Counted from the first letter of the stretch, positions 34,540 through 45,527 are shown. The stretch: 64,000 bases of DNA from Microstegium vimineum (GCA_022036555.1 CM039126.1:29600025-29664024); one strand, 5' to 3'. Notes: generated by a model from the letters alone, not told the origin. A program made the numbers and translations.

Positions 34540-35074
34540 ACATGACAAAACGAAAATACAATCATATTTTATCACTACAGAGAAGATGTTGCGTTGGTAA
34601 GTCATACTGTTTTCAAGTCTCTGGTTTTGGGTTCGATGCCCACTGGCGTTTTCAATATCGTATCAAGAAGCATGCTTATGTGACTATGTACGATTATTAA
34701 TATGCTTTGCAACGTCTATAAATCATACTAACGGTTTAAAGTGTGTCCAACTTCGTGTTATTTTGAGACAACTTTAGTATTGTATTAAATGCATCTCTAC
34801 TTGGCCATGGAGCGTTCTATGATATACTTTGTAACGTGTCTAGAATATATTGACGATTAAAACCGTGTGTACTACCGTGTCACTTTGAGATGCTTACAAT
34901 ATCATCATAAAAAGTGTCTTTACATGCCTTTTAGCACTAAAAACATGTCTAATATCGTGTTATGTTGACAAGTTCATAAAATCATGTTAAAAAGCGTCTT
35001 TACATGGCTATGTAGAGACGTTTTCAGTGTGCGTCACTACAAAAGCGTGCCTAGAGCCGCTTTTTCATGTCGTG
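34540..35074. repeat. CACTA right subterminal repeat region
   Basis: Contains repeated GCGTCTTTACATG / GTGTCTTTACATG motifs (about 34913 and 34996), complementary in type to the AGAGACG motifs of the left end, and an inverted AGAGACG near 35014. It also holds an isolated pol III B-box-like GGTTCGATGCC at 34630-34640. Confidence 0.65.
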
Positions 35075-35077
35075 CCA

Positions 35078-35512
35078 GAAGACGGCCCAGCCCGCGAGGC
35101 CTTGCGGCACGCGACCAGCTCGTCGTCGTGCTCGCTAAGGACTCCGAAGAAGTCTTACTCACCAAGGAAGATCCTAGTAGATAGACTCGGATCCCTTGCC
35201 TCAAGGGACCGATCGTAATCTGTTAGGATATGGAAATTGTAACCCTGCTCCCCGGCTATATAAGGCGAGCAGGGACCCCCTCCAAAATTTGTCTCTCAGA
35301 CCATCTACGGATCTTGTAACCTAATACTCAGATCAATCCAGCCACCAAAACACAGGACGTAGGGTATTATGGTGACTTGCCGGCCCAAACCTGTCTAAAT
35401 CGCCGTGTCTACGTTCTCTGTGTTATGCTTGATCGCCGTCGCCACACGTCCGCCTACAATCTACTACCGTAGGGTACCCCCTAGGTAGACTGCAACGCAT
35501 ATTTCGTCGACA
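35078..35512 (+). repeat. Element A 3' LTR, right part
   Basis: Resumes after the CACTA with AGAAGACGGCCCAG and ends CGTCGACA at 35512. It matches 9216-9381 plus 19302-19567 and shows the empty site of element B around GTAAC (35238-35242). TATATAAG at 35257-35264. It is followed by CTTGC, the target duplication of A. Confidence 0.9.
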
Positions 35513-36727
35513 CTTGCCCCGTCTCATGGTCACCGCATTTATACTAGAGACTTTTTTAGATTTACCAAGACTTGGAGCAGAAGATATCAATTGAGATAAT
35601 TTTCTTTCTAACATGTTATTGAGATTAAATTGATTCTTTACAACAGAAGAAAAGTCATCCATTTTATTATTCAAACTTTCAAGGTTCTTATTGTTAGCAG
35701 CTAGTTTCTTATTTATACTTTCATTAATCCTAGCTTGGCTTAAGACAAGATCTTTGAATGAAGGCTGATTAAAATTACTAAAGTTTTTACCTCCATTACC
35801 TTGATAGAGGGGTCATGGCTTTGATCCAGATTGCTAAGGTCAATTTTCATTGTTGTCGATGAAGCTCACGCCTTCATTTGTTTCGGGGCAATTATTTCTC
35901 AAATGATTTCCGCCACATACCTCACACCATTGTTCTACCTTGTTTGTTTGTGTGGAGGCATAGTGTTTGATGGCCTCTCTATCCTTCTTGAAATTGCCTC
36001 ATTCTTTGAGTTTCTTCATCAAAAGATCCATCCTTGTGGAGAGTGCATTTACTTCATGAATGGTTTCTGCACTCTTCTTCTTAACTTGGAGCTTTCCATC
36101 TTTCACTTCTTGATTCGTCACTATCTTCTCAATGAGATCTTTTGCATGTGTGACGTTGAGTGAAGTGAATGCTCCTCTTGCGGTTGTATCAAGGTGACTA
36201 CGGGCTATTCTTGTTAGCCCATAGTAGAAGCCTTGAATCAGGAGCCAATCTTGAATTCCATGATGAGGGCATTCCCGAGTGTACTCCTGGAGACGTTCCC
36301 ATGCTTCAGGAATAGTCTCATCCTCTTGTTGTTGGAAGCTTGAAATCCTTCCACGAAGGGCGGTGGTTTTGCCCATCGGAAAGAACTTCATCAGGAAAGC
36401 ATTGACACAATTCTTCCTAGTGGCAACTTCCTCAGAATGAGCATAGAACCATTGCTTCGCCTTCCCGAGTAATGAGAACGGGAAAAGACAGAGACAAATG
36501 ATATCCGATGCAACATTCTTAATGGAAATCGTGCCACTAACCTCCAAGAAGTGTTGGAGATGTGCATTAGCATCCTCATGGGACTTCTCGCTAAAGGGGT
36601 TGGCTTGCACTAAGTTGATCAAGGATGGCTTTAGCTCGAAGGTAGCACCCCCTGTATTAACGTCTGGTCCTTGGGCCACGTGAGCGACTGAAGGAGCCGA
36701 GAAGTCAGAAATAGCCTCTTGAGCCAT
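35513..36727 (-). pseudogene. Element C gag
   Basis: The main frame (36727-35999, 242 codons) carries the retrotransposon gag domain: NPFSEKSHEDANAHLQHFLE, then FPFSLLGKAKQWFYAHSEE, FFPMGKTTALRGRISSFQQQ and CPHHGIQDWLLIQGFYYGL. A coiled-coil-like tail and, in another frame, a zinc knuckle (CEVCGGNHLRNNC, about 35885) and an Asn-rich coiled region follow. The gene ends here at the insertion of A and continues at 9159. It resembles F's gag closely in motif order. The frame is open upstream of the first Met too, so the true start may be nearer 36900. Confidence 0.8.
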
Positions 36728-36997
36728 AGCTTGTTTGATAAATGGAGTGGAGCCTCCTTCCTTGAGTGGATCCGACTTCGAGGTTGGCTTTCAAGGAGAC
36801 ACTAGACGATGTCTAGAGTTTCTTCAGAAACTCTTAGGATTTTCAAATGTGGTTGCTCGAAACTAGAACTCACTCATACAATGTCTTGCTTCACAATTAA
36901 GAAAGTCAAAGGCAAGGGGTATGCCCTACAACCAATTGATAACTAGATTGATAGTAAACTCCAGATTCAATTTTATTAAAACTTCTAGGCTATGCTT

Positions 36998-37015
36998 TCC
37001 CCAGCAACGGCGCCA
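36998..37015 (-). other. Primer binding site of element C
   Basis: The minus strand reads TGGCGCCGTTGCTGGGGA, 8 bases inside the LTR end, the same 8-base offset as in element F. The motif is close to the TGGCGCCGTTGCCGGGGA commonly seen in Athila/Tat elements. Confidence 0.75.
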
Positions 37016-37023
37016 GAAATGCT

Positions 37024-38735
37024 TGTTGGTATTTCTTATGACTATTGGATAAATCCGCAAGCGCACAGATTATACTGTTGTAGCACTTCACCTAGGAGTA
37101 TTCTGGGGTATCGTAATTTATATTCTCCCAAGGGAAAGCAGAGCTAGAAATAATAATAAAAGAGAGATCCTAGAGATCACCTCAATTTAGTACCAACTAG
37201 TGTAAAGGGGGATAATCGAATAATGATAGGAAGGTGATGATGCAACAAACTAGGATAAAGATAAGTAAGAGATAACCAATGGGTAAAACTATGTGGGAGG
37301 ACAACGAGAGGGTAAAAGGACTCCTATGATTCCAACTCTACCATTGTGGATCTAACTATGGCACACAATTGTTATAAACATCGATTGATTCCTCAATACA
37401 TGTATGCTAGGCGAGAGGATGGATCAGTAGGAGGGCAAAGCTCCTACCGGACCGTGCTCTCTTTTTATGGGGGCCTTATCTTTTAAGAACATGCCTAAGA
37501 ACACGTGGTGGAATACAAAGACTAGACAAGGCTATCACTCTCTTGCTAGCTACCACAAACAATCCATGCAACAAGCGATAACCAAAGGCAAGATTAAGTA
37601 TAAGCAGCACGCTTACACCTACTCTCACTACTCTAATCGTGTATACAACAATTAAAGCACCCTATGATAGGTGATGATCACATACAGGAAAGGCCACAAG
37701 GATCTCAATCTAGTTTGTAACAACTAAATGACAAGATAAACCACAACAATACGATAGCAAGTGTAATATTGCACAAAGTAAAGACTAATTAAAGTAAAGA
37801 AGGAATATTGCATAAATAAGTAAAGTCTTACAATAGAGAAAAGATACAAGAGCTTATACCAGATTCTCCAGGAAGACAACTCCGTAGACCCCGAGCAAAG
37901 CTCAACTCAACTCTAACTCCCACACTAGAGAACACCACTAGCTAATCTCCACTTGAGAACAAGAGTGGCTTGTATGGATTCCATCATGACTAGGGAGGGG
38001 GGTATGAGCCTCTATTTATAGTGGGAGGTGGAGTAGGGGCTACTCCATCGCCACATCATCGATCCAGGAGGCTTCAAATCTCCACCCTTGGATCCACCGC
38101 CACTAAACCGACTTAGAGTGGATGGTCTTGATCTTCAGCATGTGTTTAATGTGTAGGAAGTCACCAGACGCAACACCGACCTAGGGGGAGATCGGTCGAC
38201 CCCCCTATGGCCTATGGGTCCAGACTTGGCCTTCTAGAGCATGCCCCACTGGTCAGGGACCAGGTGGGGGGTTTGAGGCCCTGGTGGGAGGTCAGCTGAC
38301 CACCCTATAGAGGTCTGGGCCCACCTCGGCCTTCCAGAAGGTGTCCCCACTTGTCATGTCTCTTGGTTGGGTCTTCTGAGTTGTTTGTCATGTTGATCTC
38401 TTTGATGTGGGCCCATGGATCCATGTGAGTTGCATGTGAGCCGTTGGGAGAAAGCACATTGTGATCTGAGGGTTGAAATTCACTCAGAGGTGCTTCTCCT
38501 GGATCATGGCCAGAGGGGAGAGCTGGTGGGTCCTATAGGAGGTCGGCCAACCCCCTATGTGGGTCCCACTTTCTCTCCTTTGCTTCATTTCCTTTAATCC
38601 TGCAATCAAATAGTCATGGACATGTGGAACTTGTTATTTTATAAAATATGCTCATGAGATGACATTTTATCCTTGATCCTAAGGTTGTTGGCAGAATTTT
38701 AGATATAGAAAAGTGTATCATTTTTTGTGCCAACA
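37024..38735 (-). repeat. Element C 5' LTR
   Basis: The minus strand starts TGTTGGCAC at 38735 and ends ACCAACA at 37024, with TGTTGG/CCAACA inverted ends, 1712 bp. Palindromic motifs close to GGTCGGCCGACC occur near 38180, 38290 (GGTCAGCTGACC) and 38540. The partner LTR is not in the window, so the boundaries rest on the terminal repeats, PBS spacing and the abrupt start of copia sequence at 38736. Confidence 0.75.
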
Positions 38736-38736
38736 C

Positions 38737-39855
38737 ATATGTTGAGCAACCTCCCGGTTTTAAAGATGACAATAAGCCCAACCATGTGTACATGTTGAGA
38801 AAGGCTTTATATGGCTTGAAGAAAGCACCTAGAGCATGGTATGAATGATTGAGAGATTTTCTTCTATCCAAAGGGTTCGTCATGGAGAAGGTTGATACTA
38901 CTCTCTTCACTAAGAAGCTTGGCAAGGATCTCTTTGTGCTCCAAATCTATGTTGATGACATCATATTTGGCTCAACCAATCAAGAATTTTGTGAAGAGTT
39001 TGGCAAGATGATGGCAAATGAGTTTGAAATATCAATGATTGGCGAACTTAGCTACTTCCTTGGACTTCCAATTAAGCAATTGAAAAATAGCACCTTTGTG
39101 AGTCAAGGCAAGTACATCAAAGATATGATGAAGAAGTTTGGTCTAGAAGATTCAAAAGGCATTAGCACTCCAATGGGCACAAAAGGACACTTGGATAGTG
39201 ATGCTAGTGGCAACATGGTGGATCAAAAGTTGTACCGGTCTATGATTGGAAGCTTACTCTATGTGATCGCTTCAAGGCCAGATATCATGTTTAGTGTATG
39301 CATGTGTGCAAGGTTCCAAGCCTCTCCAAGAGAAAGTCACTTGAAGGCTACAAAGAGAATATTGAGGTACTTGAAGCATACACAAGATGTTGGACTATGG
39401 TATCCCAAGGGGTCAAACTTTGAGCTAGTTGGATATTCAGACTCCGACTATGCAGGACGCCGACTACCGGTATCTTGGTCATCAAAGAAGCAAAATAGTG
39501 TGGCATTCTCTACCACTGAAGCCGAATACATAAGTGCCGGTAGTTGTTGTGCTCAATTACTTTGGATGAAAGCAACTTTGGATGACTTTGGTATCAGATT
39601 CAAGAAAGTGCCATTGCTATGTGACAATGAAAGTGTGGTGAATCTAACCAACAATCCGGTTCAACATTCAAGAACCAAGCACATTGACATAAGGCACCAC
39701 TTCAAAAGGGACCATCAACAAAAGGGTGATATCACAATCACAAATGTTGGCACCAGTGATCAACTTGCCGATATATTCACCAAGACACTTGAGAGAAGAG
39801 ATGTTGCAAGCTAAGGAATGAATTGAACATTCTTGACTTCTCAAATATGTGTTGA
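38737..39855 (+). pseudogene. Element H reverse transcriptase and RNase H, C-terminal part
   Basis: Begins in [18 protein letters not shown] and [17 protein letters not shown], then an in-frame TGA at 38847. The RT catalytic box YVDDIIFGS is at about 38950, followed by ISMIGELSYFLGL and SQGKYIKDMMKKFGL. RNase H has LVGYSDSDYAG, FSTTEAEYISAG, LCDNESVVNLTNNP and HSRTKHIDIRHHF. Compared with element G, an in-frame deletion of about 15 codons after SDYAG removes the conserved DRKSTSG motif. A frameshift near 39790 alters the last residues; the original stop is probably TGA at 39853-39855. Confidence 0.9.
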
Positions 39856-40776
39856 TGCACCCCATATATGACATGCCTCTCCTTCGAGCAATGCAAGGTA
39901 CAAGTTTGTTGACATGTCATTCATCCACTATTAGGACTTGTTAGTGCATCTAGACATCAATTCATCAGGGTCATTCATGAAAAACAAATGAATTTGATGC
40001 TTATATGGTACCACTATTGCTTCTATGTTGATATGATCTAGTGGTAGCATATGACATATTTGTGGGCTTGCAATCCTAGTGTTTGATCTAAAGTATGAAC
40101 TTCAAGTGTTTAGCTCAACATGGGCAAGATAACCATTCTAGGATGTGTGAACAAGCTTGTCCATGGTTTAAACCGAGTTAAATATTTTGGGGAAAGTAAT
40201 ATAGATTGAACCACAACTAAGCTTCTCTCTAATAATCAACTCTTTGATCACATCTTTTTTGATAATAGATGACAAAGGGGGAGACGTAAGTAGATCGCAA
40301 AGAAATATTATGAAAAATATAAGCACACAAGTAGGGGGAGCAAGCCTATGAATCAAGTTGTTGCATTTCTATGTGCATTCATAAGTGCTTGCTTCCATAT
40401 GTACTTATTTTGAAATTATTCATGCTTGTGTGGTGAATGCTAGAAACATGATTGACTTGATGCTTGAAGTACTAGTATGTATAGGTCTTGATCTTAGTTT
40501 TTCAAGTGGTATTTCAAGTTTGCTTTTAAGTGATCTATAGGCATTCATGGTGCTAAGGATGGTATAATATTGCACTCCGATTGGTATCACGCTTCAAAGG
40601 TCCATCTCTTATACCTTAGAATCATTTGGTAGCATTCACTCTCCCACAATTCCTATTCATGCATATGTGATCCAATGAACCAAACTCATATATCACATAT
40701 ATAGGGGGAGCTAATACTACCAAAGGTCAAATATTCATTCAATATATTCATTTGTGAAAGGTTGTCATCAATTACC
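39856..40776 (+). other. Element H 3' noncoding region
   Basis: No gene. It contains GGGGGAG at 40277-40283, 40334-40340 and 40704-40710, each resembling the true PPT core at 40782-40788. It is matched in reverse orientation by 44581-45527 of G. Confidence 0.75.
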
Positions 40777-40790
40777 AAAAAGGGGGAGAT
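40777..40790 (+). other. Polypurine tract of element H
   Basis: AAAAAGGGGGAGAT, immediately before TGGAAGCCCAAG, the start of the 3' LTR. The same sequence in reverse precedes G's LTR at 44567-44580. Confidence 0.8.
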
Positions 40791-42640
40791 TGGAAGCCCA
40801 AGTTTGGTTTTTGTTAATTGATGAAACCTATGGACTAACCCTTTAGCTTAAAGTATATGATCTAGCTAGGGTGATCCACCTTAACAATGTAAAGCTAGAT
40901 GGATGATCATGGTGTATTGATCAAGAGCTTCATGGACAAGGAAAAGAAGAAAGAAAAAGACAAAAATGGGCTCAAGGCAAAGGTATATCATAGGGCCATT
41001 TTTAGTTTAGTGATCAAGACACTATAGAGAGTGTCATCAACTTTAGGATAGATAGCCGTACTATCAAGAAGGTAAAACTCGTGTCGATTGTGGTTATCAT
41101 GTGCCACTAGGTTTTGCATTGCATATCTAAAATGAACCTAAGTGACAAAAGAATTGAAATAAAATCCAAGATAATTCAAAGTAGAAGCTAACACACTTGC
41201 ACAAGTGTTGTAACACTTAGTGTTAGCTCACATGGACATGGAGAAGATATGGTAGCTAGTTTTGGCAAAGATCAGAGGTTCGGAAGCAAGGTCCAGATGC
41301 TAAAGGTGTTCGTGTCCGGACTAACGCGTATGCATTCAGAAGCATACCCTAGCCTCAGCTGATGGTGAACAAGAGGTCCGAAAGGTGATCTTTGTGTGAA
41401 TGGGAGCTCCAGACATGGAATTCGGAGTTTGGAGCTCTCTAGACTTCTCTGATTGAGTCGTTCGGACGCTAAGCGCTGTCCGGACCATGGACCCCGGACA
41501 AGCGTCTGGTCTCTAGGAGCTCTCTGGACTCTTTGGAAGAAGGGTCCGGGCGTACGACACTATGGTCCGGAGCCTCACTGTGGCGAGCGTTCGGAGCTAT
41601 GTGGCAGCACCAGAAGAAGGTGCCAACGGCTAGATTCAAACAGTAGAGGGTCCGGACACATGGCCAATGGTCCGGACCCCCTGTGATCGCCGCGTCCGGA
41701 GTCACACAGGAAATCAAGATGAAGGGGCAAAACGGCTAGTCTTTGGTGGATGGCTATATAAATGTTTTGGCCGACCCCTAGGTTTATCTCTTGCACCTCC
41801 CATTTATTCTCACTCTTTGTGCTTGCTTGAGATAGCCCCCAACTCATCTCTCTTTGCTTAAATTGCATTCTCTTGAGAGTTTGAGTGATCCAAGTGCTTT
41901 GACCATTGCATTGCATCTTAGTGGCACTTGGTCATCGTCATCGCCGTGGAATTTCTTGTTATTCTTGGTGTTTGCCAACACCTAGACGGCTTGGGCGATT
42001 GAGGAAGCTTCGGCGCGATTGGTGATTGTTCATGGCTGGCTTCGACGATTGTGAGAGGGCTTGTACCCACCTCAGCGGAGCACCAAAGGGTAACTCTAGT
42101 GGATTGCTTGTGTCATTGAGGTACTCTCATTTGGGTGGATTCTTGTGGCGCCCGAGTAGTGGGCTAGGCTTGTGATTGCCTATTAGCCACCGAATCACCA
42201 TTTGAGTAGTCGACACAATAGGGACTAGCTTGGTGGCAACAAAGTGAACCTCGGGAGAAAAATCTTTGTGTCAATCTTGTCGCCCAGCTACCCTTTGGTA
42301 TTCATTGTGATTGTTTTTTCATATTGACATCCATCCATCACAAGGAATCGGTATAATCACCGTATCCTCTTTGTATTTACATTCTTTCATATCTTGCTTA
42401 GTTAGCTTTCTTGCTAGGTTGTTAGTTTAACTTGTTAGTTGTTCTTCCTAGCTTGTGATTGAGTGTCTTAGGTTCTTGCTATTGATTGTTAGATACTCAT
42501 CTAACTAGAATTGCTTGGATAGGTGGCTTTGCACCCTAGTAGAGCTAGAGCAAAAAGCTTCGCTTTAGTGTTAATCTAACCTTTGCTCTAGTGTTTTGTA
42601 GAATTTTTTACTAGGCTATTCACTCCCCTCTAGCAAAACA
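40791..42640 (+). repeat. Element H 3' LTR
   Basis: Starts TGGAAGCCCAAGTTTGG and ends TAGCAAAACA, about 1850 bp, matched in reverse by G's LTR at the beginning and end. The middle (41270-41720) is rich in GTCCGGAC-type motifs and differs from the corresponding part of G. The right end is set from the loss of similarity to G and the terminal CA. Confidence 0.7.
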
Positions 42641-42831
42641 GATCGAGCTAGTTTAAAAAAATGGATCGAGTCATGTTCTTCTCCGAGCGCTCATCTGTTC
42701 GACTGTTCCCAGCACGGCGAGCTCGCCATGCCCAGTCGCTCGCCATGGCTGGCCCCAGCTAGCCTTGGTTGTGCCACTGCAGCACCTCCACCCCGCTTCG
42801 ATTGTTCCAAGAACGGCTAAAAGGTCCTAGA
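42641..42831. other. 191-bp spacer between inverted copia elements H and G
   Basis: No gene. It contains an 18-bp near repeat (CGACTGTTCCCAGCACGG at about 42694; CGATTGTTCCAAGAACGG at about 42799). It may be older host DNA or a remnant of the rearrangement that placed H and G tail to tail. Confidence 0.5.
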
Positions 42832-44566
42832 TGGCTAGAGGGTGGGTGTGAATAGCCTAATAAAAATCTACAAAGCACTAGAGCAAAGGTTAGATTAACA
42901 CTTAAGTGAAGCTTTTTGCTCTAGCTCTACTAGGGGTGCAAAGCCACCTATCCAAGCAAGTCTAGTTAGTTAAGTGCCTAATAAACAATAGCAAGATCCT
43001 AAGGCACTCAACACAAGCTAGCAAGAACAACTAACAAGAGAACTACTAGCAAGCTAACAAGGTAAGGAAGAATGTAAATGCAAAAAGGAGGATGATTGTT
43101 ATACCAAAGCCTTATGAAGCTATATACCAATGTGAAGAACCAATCACAATATGAACACCAAGAGTAACCGGGAGACAAAGTTGGCACATGATTTTTCTCC
43201 TGAGGTTCACTTGGTTGCCACCAAGCTAGTCCTCGTTGTGTCTACTACACAAATGGTGATTCGGTGACTAATAGGCAATCACAAGCCTAGCCCACAACTT
43301 GGGTGCCACAAGAATCCACCCAAATGAGAGTAACTCAATGACATGAGCAATCCACTAGAGTTACCCTTTGGCGCTCCGCCGAGGTGGGTACAAGCCCTCT
43401 CACAATCTTCGAAGCCAGCCGCAAACAATCACCAAATGTGCCGAAGCTTCCTCAATCGCCCAAGCCATCTAGGTGTTGGCAAACACCAAGAATAACAAGA
43501 AAACCGCAACGATGATGAACACCAAGTGCTACTAGATGCAATTCACTAAGCAATGCACTTGGATGCACTCTATCTCTTTTGAAATGAACAAGTGATCAAA
43601 GAGATGAGAGGGAGAGGTTCTCAAGAGCTCACAAGAGTAGGCAAGAATAGAATGAGGCAAGAGTATGAGCTCCAATCGGCCATGGGCGTTAAAAAGGTCC
43701 CCTCCAAAAACTAGCCATTATGCCTGAGTCGTGGCCGACGGACGCTCTTTAAGTTTGTGTCAGACGCTCCGTCGTACATCCAGAGAGTATGTAGAGAGGT
43801 CCGAAGTCCATCGGATGCGTCCGTCGCCTTGCCGTCGGACGCTCGACAGCATCCGTCGCTTGTGTCAGTAAGTTCCTCAGCCCGACATACGCTTGCCTAA
43901 AACTAGCCTAGTGTCTGTCGCCTGCGTCTGTCGCGCATACAGAGAAGATCCAGAGAGCTCCCATACCCGTCAGATGCGTCCGTCGCTTGGTCGATAGACG
44001 CTCTTCAGCGTCCGTCACGAAGTCTGTACCGAGACTGGGCTAGGGTTTTCCTGCGGACGCTCCGTCGCCTGTGGCTAGTGTCCATCGCCATCGTCTGTCA
44101 CCCTTTTCTTGACTTTATCTTTTCTAGCCTTGCTCCAATGTGCCAAACACTTAGAGTACTTCTTTAGAGCAGGTGTTTAGCATATAGTTTATGTCTTTTA
44201 AGCAAGGTTAAGCTTACTAGGTTGATTAATGCAAATGCAAGAATGACCACACCTAGTAGCACTTGATAACCGCAATCATAACACGTTTTCCCTTCTTGAT
44301 AGTACGGCTATCTATCCTAAAGGTGATCACACTCTCTATACTTTCTTGATCACTATACCAAAAATGGCCCTATGATATACCTTTGCCTTGAGCCCATTTT
44401 TGTTTTTCTCTTTCTTCTTTTCTTTAGTCATGGAGCACTTGATCCATCATGATCCTTCATCTAGCTCCATTTGTCAAATTGGATCACCCTAGCTAGATCA
44501 AACACTTAACAAGTAGGGTTAGTCCATAGGTTTCATCAATTGTCCAAAACCAAACTTGGGCTTTCA
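42832..44566 (-). repeat. Element G 3' LTR
   Basis: The minus strand starts TGAAAGCCCAAGTTTGG at 44566 and ends near CTCTAGCCA at 42832, about 1735 bp. It is collinear in reverse with H's LTR except for the centre (43730-44100), which instead has a cluster of CGTCCGTCGC / GTCGGACGC motifs. The left end is approximate. Confidence 0.7.
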
Positions 44567-44580
44567 ATCTCCCCCTTTTT
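44567..44580 (-). other. Polypurine tract of element G
   Basis: The minus strand reads AAAAAGGGGGAGAT directly before the LTR. Extra GGGGGAG motifs occur at 44647-44653 (inside the neighbouring region), 45029-45035 and 45092-45098. Confidence 0.75.
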
Positions 44581-45527
44581 GGTAATTGATGAAAACCTTT
44601 CACAAATGAATATATAGAATGAAAATGTCAACTTTGGTAGTATTAGCTCCCCCTACATATGTGATATATGAGTTTGGTTCATTTGATCACATATGCATGA
44701 ATAGGAATTTGTGGGAGAGTGAATGCTACCAAATGATGCTAAGGTATAAGGGATGGACCCTTGAAGCGTGATACCAATCGGAGTGCAATATTATACCATC
44801 CTTAGCACCATGAATGCCTAGAAACCACTTGAGAGCAAACTTGAAATACCACTTGGAAAGCTTAGCTCAAGAGGAATTAGGCTAAGACCTAATCATGCTA
44901 GTACTTCAAGCATCAAGTCAATTATATTTCTAGCTTTCACCACACAAGCATGTCATGAATATAAATACATATGCAAGCAAGCACTTATGAATGCACAAAG
45001 ATATGCAACAACTTTATTCATAGGCTTGCTCCCCCTACTTGTGTGCTTTCATTTTTCAAAGTTTTCAAAATATTTTTCTTTGTGCTTACTTCTCCCCCTT
45101 TGTCATCTATTATCATAAAAGATGTGCTCAAAGTGTTGATTATTTGGAGAGAAGCTTAGTTGTGGCTGAATCTAGATTACTTGTTCAACATAGTTAACTC
45201 GGCTTAAACCATGAACAAGCTTCTTCACACATCCTAGAATGGTTATCTTGCCCATGTTGAGTTAACCAATTGAAGGTCATATTCTAGATCAAGCACTAGG
45301 ATTGCAAGCCTACAAATATGTCATATGCTACCACTAGATCATATCAAGCAAAGAAGCAATAGTGGTACCATATAAGCATCAAATTCATCTGATTTTCATG
45401 AATGACCCTAATGAATTTATGTCTAGATGCACTAACAAGTCCTAATAGTGGATGAATGACATGTTAATCAATTTTACCTTGAATTGCTCGAAGGAGAGGC
45501 ATGTAATATATATGGGGGGAGGGTGCA
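44581..45527 (-). other. Element G 3' noncoding region
   Basis: AT-rich, no gene, aligned in reverse with 39856-40776 of H. It contains two of the spare PPT-like motifs. Confidence 0.7.

Larger units (their letters stand above)
27621..35074 (-). mobile_element. CACTA (En/Spm) DNA transposon
   Basis: 7454 bp with CCA on both sides (27618-27620, 35075-35077); the other LTR copy of A shows the empty site near 9214. The left end is CACTACAAGAAAAAGCGG. The right end, read inward, is CACGACATGAAAAAGCGG, so the canonical CACTA has mutated. Both ends are followed inward by TGTAGTGACGC. The transposase gene runs on the minus strand from 34020 to about 28830 and is broken by stops and frameshifts. Confidence 0.95.
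9165..35512 (+). mobile_element. Element A: non-autonomous gypsy element (gag-pro only), host of three insertions
   Basis: The LTR starts TGTTGGGGATATT at 9165 and again at 27567, and ends CGTCGACA at 19567 and at 35512. After removing B, D and the CACTA, the 5' LTR is 483 bp, the 3' LTR 489 bp and the internal region about 4.3 kb. The flanks are CTTAC (9160-9164) and CTTGC (35513-35517), a 5-bp duplication with one mismatch inside element C's gag. The internal region holds gag and protease, then 1.35 kb of noncoding DNA up to the PPT, and no RT, RNase H or integrase. It would need enzymes in trans; its PBS is identical to that of B. Dasheng of rice is a comparable described non-autonomous element. 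Confidence 0.85.
1..38735 (-). mobile_element. Element C: Athila-like gypsy element, 5' LTR to gag-pro-ORF1, 3' end off window
   Basis: Read on the minus strand the parts run 5' LTR (37024-38735), PBS (36998-37015), gag (about 36727-35513), protease (9159-8175), a noncoding spacer (8174-7053), an Athila ORF-1-like gene (7028-6058, continuing 1419-947) and a 3' noncoding tail (946-1). The parts are separated by inserted elements A (9165-35512) and E (1420-6057). Across A the coding frame resumes at the target site: the host reads a Lys codon GCAAG on the right, and the left copy is GTAAG. No RT, RNase H or integrase piece is visible, so C looks non-autonomous. Its 3' LTR must lie left of base 1. 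The right boundary abuts a copia RT gene (H), which implies that C inserted into H. Confidence 0.8.
38736..42640 (+). mobile_element. Element H: Sirevirus-like Ty1/copia, 3' half
   Basis: Contains the C-terminal half of RT, RNase H, a 3' noncoding region, a PPT and the 3' LTR. The left boundary is the insertion of element C inside RT, so the remaining half is expected beyond the left edge of the window past C's 3' LTR. Confidence 0.85.
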
